From positions 1 to 8,795 of the forward strand of contig DAIRGS010000293.1 of assembly GCA_036794395.1 (NCBI GenBank): 8,795 nucleotides of DNA, read 5' to 3'. Every line of letters begins with the position of its first letter. The first letter of the stretch is position 1. The notes below the pieces were generated by a model that ran no database searches, was not told where the DNA came from, and worked only from the letters and a program-made list of their open reading frames with translations. Made by a program: the position numbers and the translations under genes. Shown piece after piece: positions 6,589 to 8,795 of the stretch. This DNA comes from DASXMX01 sp036794395 (lineage in GTDB: Bacteria; Planctomycetota; Phycisphaerae; Tepidisphaerales; Tepidisphaeraceae).

Positions 6589-6756
6589 ATGCCACGAAGG
6601 AAAGAAATTCCGAACACTTCAACGCCCGCTTCACCTCCGGTTAAGACCGATGATATCGTTCGTAAGGCCCTTAACGTCAGAAAGCCTGCCGGGGGCTGGC
6701 CGTGGAACAACAAGCAAAAGAAGCCGAAACCCGACGCCAAGAAGCCGCCAGCTTAG
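6589..6756 (+). CDS. Small basic passenger ORF (55 aa)
   Basis: The ORF encodes 55 residues, starts at ATG 6589 and stops at TAG 6754-6756. It is Pro- and Lys-rich: it begins MPRRKEIP, has a short helix-like DDIVRKALNVRK segment at 21-32, then GGWPWNNK, and ends in a lysine/proline tail. I recognise no domain. The main support is the strong extended -10 promoter whose transcript would begin at this ATG. It has no signal peptide and may bind nucleic acid, judging only by charge. It lies inside the mobile element, divergent from the passenger operon and upstream of the 59-residue ORF, in a different frame. Confidence 0.5.
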   Translation: MPRRKEIPNTSTPASPPVKTDDIVRKALNVRKPAGGWPWNNKQKKPKPDAKKPPA

Positions 6757-6821
6757 GGAAAGCGAGTGGGGCCGCAAGTCTTAATCCACCTCTTGGCCAG
6801 CAAGCTGGGGAAGAAGAAGGC

Positions 6822-7001
6822 ATGAGCAAGCGCCGCCAGAACTTGGCCGGAAAGATCGGTGCGTTCATTCGCCAGTATGCGCGGAAGAAGTCTCCTAACG
6901 ACCCCAACGACCGCCGGTATGACCGCAAAGTCGAAAAGACGGTTCGGCACATGAAGCCGGAAGAACTTGACCGGCTCATGCGCGATGAGACATCGGATTA
7001 A
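6822..7001 (+). CDS. Small basic conserved-looking passenger protein (59 aa)
   Basis: From the ATG at 6822 this is a 59-residue, highly charged protein of the pattern KIGAFIRQYARKK ... PNDRRYDRKVEK ... MKPEELDRLMRDE. From memory, small uncharacterised proteins with a QYxRK-x-PNDRxYDRxxE-xxxRMxPEELDxLL layout occur in many GC-rich bacteria, so I think it is real. It is probably helical and cytoplasmic. The frame is open upstream to a GTG at 6702 (99 aa), but that extension is low-complexity and overlaps the 55-residue ORF, so I prefer 6822. The ribosome-binding site is weak, and translation may depend on the upstream ORF. A hairpin follows its stop directly. It is the last gene before the right end of the mobile element. 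Confidence 0.6.
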   Translation: MSKRRQNLAGKIGAFIRQYARKKSPNDPNDRRYDRKVEKTVRHMKPEELDRLMRDETSD

Positions 7002-7004
7002 TCA

Positions 7005-7026
7005 CGTTGCCAACGTCCCGGCAACG
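7005..7026 (+). terminator. Hairpin after the last passenger gene
   Basis: CGTTGCC and GGCAACG form a perfect seven-base stem with an eight-base loop, starting four bases after the stop at 7001. No T-run follows, so it is not a classical intrinsic terminator. It may still stabilise the 3' end of the mRNA or serve as a subterminal site of the element, which ends about 40 bases further on. Confidence 0.4.
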
Positions 7027-7040
7027 CTAGGGATAGACAT

Positions 7041-7065
7041 TGGTTTGTTAAGTGCATAGCCCCCC
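7041..7065 (-). repeat. Right terminal inverted repeat
   Basis: Read on the minus strand, a G run is followed by CTATGCACTTAACAAACCA. This matches the left end at 3855-3879 at 23 of 25 positions. The run of C at 7060-7066 makes the outermost base ambiguous by one or two positions. Confidence 0.85.
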
Positions 7066-7073
7066 CTGCGGTG
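7066..7073. repeat. Right target-site duplication
   Basis: CTGCGGTG follows the right end directly and matches ATGCGGTG at 3848-3855 in seven of eight bases. It is also the exact complement of CACCGCAG in the left arm of the host repeat, so this copy keeps the original target sequence. Confidence 0.65.
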
Positions 7074-7076
7074 AAT
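7068..7076. repeat. Detached terminal part of the host inverted repeat
   Basis: GCGGTGAAT is the exact complement of ATTCACCGC at 3757-3765, the outer end of the left arm of the host repeat. It now lies about 3.2 kb away because the mobile element is inserted between them. Confidence 0.7.
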
Positions 7077-7101
7077 CCCGAATTCCTTGTCAGAAGGCGT
7101 G

Positions 7102-8031
7102 TTAACGCCCCCGGCCTCCACCGCCTCCCATGTGTCCCCCGCCACCGCCTCCGTGGGCTGAGCCCATACCGCCATGCGCTCCGCCGAAGCTGCGCGCCCC
7201 GCCGAATCCGCCAAATCCACCGCGCCCGCCAAATCCGCGCGGCCGAAGTCCGGGGTTGATATGTGGGCTTACAAATGAGCGATGATCCCAGTCATGATCG
7301 AAATGGTCGTGCCAGTGATGCCCCCCGGCGATGATTACGCCGGGCCCCCACCACCCGAAGCCTCCGTAACCGAGGTAGCCATAATCAGGATAGACGTATG
7401 GATACGGCTCCACATACGGTGCATACGCGTAACCTGGGCCGGCATCGCGGACGGATTCATATTGCGGCACTGGCGTCGCCTCTGAACCATATGGCCGCTC
7501 ATTGATGACTGTCGGCAAGCCGGCGGTTGATGGGCTGGGTTCTCCAGGCACCAGGGATTTTGGAAGTGCGCGAACAACCTGCATCGCCAACGCATCCTCT
7601 AATGGGAACAGGTCGTCGGCCGGGGCGGTGGCCTTCAGGTTGGTGATGCTCTTCCCGCTGACGGCATCAAGGACCTGACCCGTCACGCGAAGCTGAGCGC
7701 CGGAATTCTGGGCGCTTCCAAACACCACGTAAGCCGCCCCGGCGTCGCGAGCCGCACGCAAGGCCGCGTCGGCATCGGTTGCGGGAGAGCTTGCCGGTGC
7801 CGTCACGCGTGCCCGGGTCATCTGCGTCAGATCGACCAGCATGTCCTGCTGGATCGCCCGGCCGACCCACTTGTAATTGCCCTCAGGAGATTCAATCGGC
7901 AGCAGAAGCACTTTGTCACCTTGCGATACCGCGGATGGCAAACCCGGCTGCGTCGACTGGGCCATCGTCATGGGGCCGATTGAAAACACGGCCAACGCCG
8001 CTGCGAAATGAACAAGGGTGCGAATCATCAT
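7102..8031 (-). CDS. Exported TolB-like domain protein with Tyr/His/Gly-rich tail
   Basis: This 309-residue protein starts at ATG 8031 (or the next ATG at 8028), with AAGGAG just upstream. Residues 1-24 are a signal peptide ending TMA-QS. Residues 38-158 look like the TolB N-terminal/FlgO-like fold: KVLLLPIESPEGNYKWVGRAIQ, then a helix with AARDAGAAYVVFGS, then QLRVTGQVLDAVSGK. Family members are periplasmic or outer-membrane-associated. A Pro/Tyr-rich segment (about 201-224), a His/Asp-rich patch (HHWHDHFDHDWDH, 238-250) that could bind metal, and a Gly-rich C-terminus (about 266-309) follow. The low-complexity tail suggests a surface or cell-wall-associated location. The frame is open to 8127, but the extra N-terminus would bury the signal peptide. 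It is divergent from the lipoprotein gene. Precise function unknown. Confidence 0.8.
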   Translation of the reverse strand: MMIRTLVHFAAALAVFSIGPMTMAQSTQPGLPSAVSQGDKVLLLPIESPEGNYKWVGRAIQQDMLVDLTQMTRARVTAPASSPATDADAALRAARDAGAAYVVFGSAQNSGAQLRVTGQVLDAVSGKSITNLKATAPADDLFPLEDALAMQVVRALPKSLVPGEPSPSTAGLPTVINERPYGSEATPVPQYESVRDAGPGYAYAPYVEPYPYVYPDYGYLGYGGFGWWGPGVIIAGGHHWHDHFDHDWDHRSFVSPHINPGLRPRGFGGRGGFGGFGGARSFGGAHGGMGSAHGGGGGGHMGGGGGRGR

Positions 8032-8175
8032 ATTTCTCCTTCGTTGGAGCCGATCGCTCAATCCCTGTGCCAAATCATAGGGGGCCACGGGACCGAAGTT
8101 CTCCAGGGCAAGCTGGAATTTCCTCACTGCCTCTCAACCCGTTATGCAGGCTACGATTCGATGACAGGAGAACTC

Positions 8176-8715
8176 ATGACACGCGCGGTGATCTTAGGAT
8201 TGGGACTGTTGGGGTTGGTGTTCGCATCCGCCGGCTGTAATCAGCCTTATGTGCCCGGCTACTCGTATTACCCCCAGCCCGCGACCGTCGAAGTGCTGCG
8301 TCGGGATGGCAACCGCCAAACGCCCCTGGTCGTCCTCGCATCTGTTCTGGGCGTACACAACGCGGACGAGAAAACTGGAATCCCATATTCAGTCGTCGTG
8401 CGGATGAGATTCGAGAACGTCGCACAATCCAATGTCACGTTCGACCCGAAATCCCTTGAACTGGTCACCGGAACCCTCCGCGGATTCCCCGCCCCCGTCG
8501 TCCGCCCAGGACAGCCGATGAACCTGGCGCCCGGCGATCGACGCGAATTGACCGCCTATTTCCCCTTCGCCGCCGGAGCCAGCGCACCGCAGTTGAACAT
8601 GCGCAACCTGCGATTGAGGTGGGAGGTTCGAATCGATTCCACGGCGGTCATTCAAACCGCACTCTTCGAGCGCGTCGGACGGGATGACGGGGAAGATGCT
8701 GACGTGGGCTATTGA
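8176..8715 (+). CDS. Small predicted lipoprotein, unknown function
   Basis: This 179-residue protein begins MTRAVILGLGLLGLVF and has a probable lipidated Cys at 21 (ASAG-C). The position -3 residue is Ser rather than Leu, so the lipobox is imperfect. The ATG at 8176 is chosen because AGGAG lies five bases upstream; the ATG at 8161 and the open frame back to 8008 lack this and would bury the signal. The mature part (about 48-165) alternates as expected for a beta-sandwich (YSVVVRMRFENV, FDPKSLELVTG, NLAPGDRRELTAYFPF, LRLRWEVRI). This is similar in style to Ig-like accessory lipoproteins, but I recognise no named family. It is acidic at the C-terminus. It is divergent from the TolB-like gene, with a 144-base shared upstream region, and both products are exported, so joint regulation is possible. 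Confidence 0.8.
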   Translation: MTRAVILGLGLLGLVFASAGCNQPYVPGYSYYPQPATVEVLRRDGNRQTPLVVLASVLGVHNADEKTGIPYSVVVRMRFENVAQSNVTFDPKSLELVTGTLRGFPAPVVRPGQPMNLAPGDRRELTAYFPFAAGASAPQLNMRNLRLRWEVRIDSTAVIQTALFERVGRDDGEDADVGY

Positions 8716-8747
8716 ACAGGATCAATCATCACAGTGATATGGAGGAA

Positions 8748-8795
8748 ATGCCGAGAGGAACGCGGAAGAGATTTAACGTCGAGTAGAGAAGAGGC
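8748..8795 (+). pseudogene. Possible broken start of a transposase OrfA
   Basis: GGAGGAA is followed directly by an ATG at 8748, encoding MPRGTRKRFNVE and then a TAG at 8784-8786. The peptide resembles the opening of IS3-type OrfA proteins (RKRF-x-VEEK). Dropping two bases (TA, 8784-8785) would give VEEKR across the stop. The window ends here, so this could be a frameshifted insertion-sequence remnant or chance. Confidence 0.2.

Larger units (their letters stand above)
3856..7065. mobile_element. IS1595-family (ISXO2-like) transposon with passenger genes, about 3.2 kb
   Basis: The element is bounded by 25-base terminal inverted repeats and a near-perfect 8-bp target duplication, and it splits a host inverted repeat. 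It contains one IS1595-type transposase at the left and five passenger ORFs: a three-gene minus-strand operon, and two small plus-strand ORFs towards the right end. Typical IS1595 insertion sequences are about 0.7-1.1 kb, and this one is roughly three times as long. Passenger-carrying members of the family are known, placing it between insertion sequences and transposons. The intact transposase frame, matching ends and recognisable duplication suggest a fairly recent, possibly active insertion. Confidence 0.85.

Noticed and set aside
6450..6979. Minus-strand frames overlapping the small plus-strand passenger ORFs
   Set aside because: They look like arbitrary translations rich in Arg, Ser and Leu. 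The plus strand has the promoter and the conserved-looking 59-residue protein.

Overview
The window looks like a chromosomal segment from a GC-rich planctomycete or a close relative. The best taxonomic clue is the leftmost gene. Its N-terminus carries the LERRCLL form of the LEPR-XLL sorting motif, and it has a dockerin-like pair of calcium-binding repeats; both are typical of large planctomycete exported proteins. No rRNA, tRNA or CRISPR array is visible.

Layout. (1) 1-900, minus: the first 300 residues of an exported LEPR-XLL/Ig-like/dockerin-like protein that runs off the left edge, with a good promoter at 980-1007. (2) 1113-3008, minus: a membrane-anchored or exported protein with a bacterial Ig-like domain and a glucose/sorbosone-dehydrogenase-type beta-propeller. 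(3) 3247-3738, plus: a DinB-family protein with a His triad. (4) 3757-7076: a 31-bp-arm inverted repeat interrupted by a mobile element of about 3.2 kb (about 3856-7065). (5) 7102-8031, minus, and 8176-8715, plus: a divergent pair of exported proteins, one TolB-like with a Tyr/His/Gly-rich tail and one small lipoprotein. (6) 8748-8795: a possible broken start of a transposase OrfA.

The most notable structure is the mobile element. An ISXO2-like (IS1595-family) transposase sits just inside the left end. The ends are 25-bp imperfect terminal inverted repeats (23/25), flanked by a 7-of-8 bp target duplication. Between the transposase and the right end are five small passenger ORFs: a three-gene minus-strand overlapping operon (236 aa, 200 aa and a DUF7689-like 166 aa protein) and two small basic ORFs on the plus strand (55 and 59 aa). 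The first plus-strand ORF is preceded by a perfect extended -10 promoter that predicts a leaderless mRNA. Removing the element rejoins the host inverted repeat, which would then lie between the convergent DinB and TolB-like genes.

The passenger cargo has no recognised resistance or metabolic function. The DUF7689-like protein has a Cys...His arrangement that resembles papain/NlpC-type hydrolases, so the cargo is the best candidate here for an undescribed system. This is a hypothesis from reading the sequence; no database search was possible.
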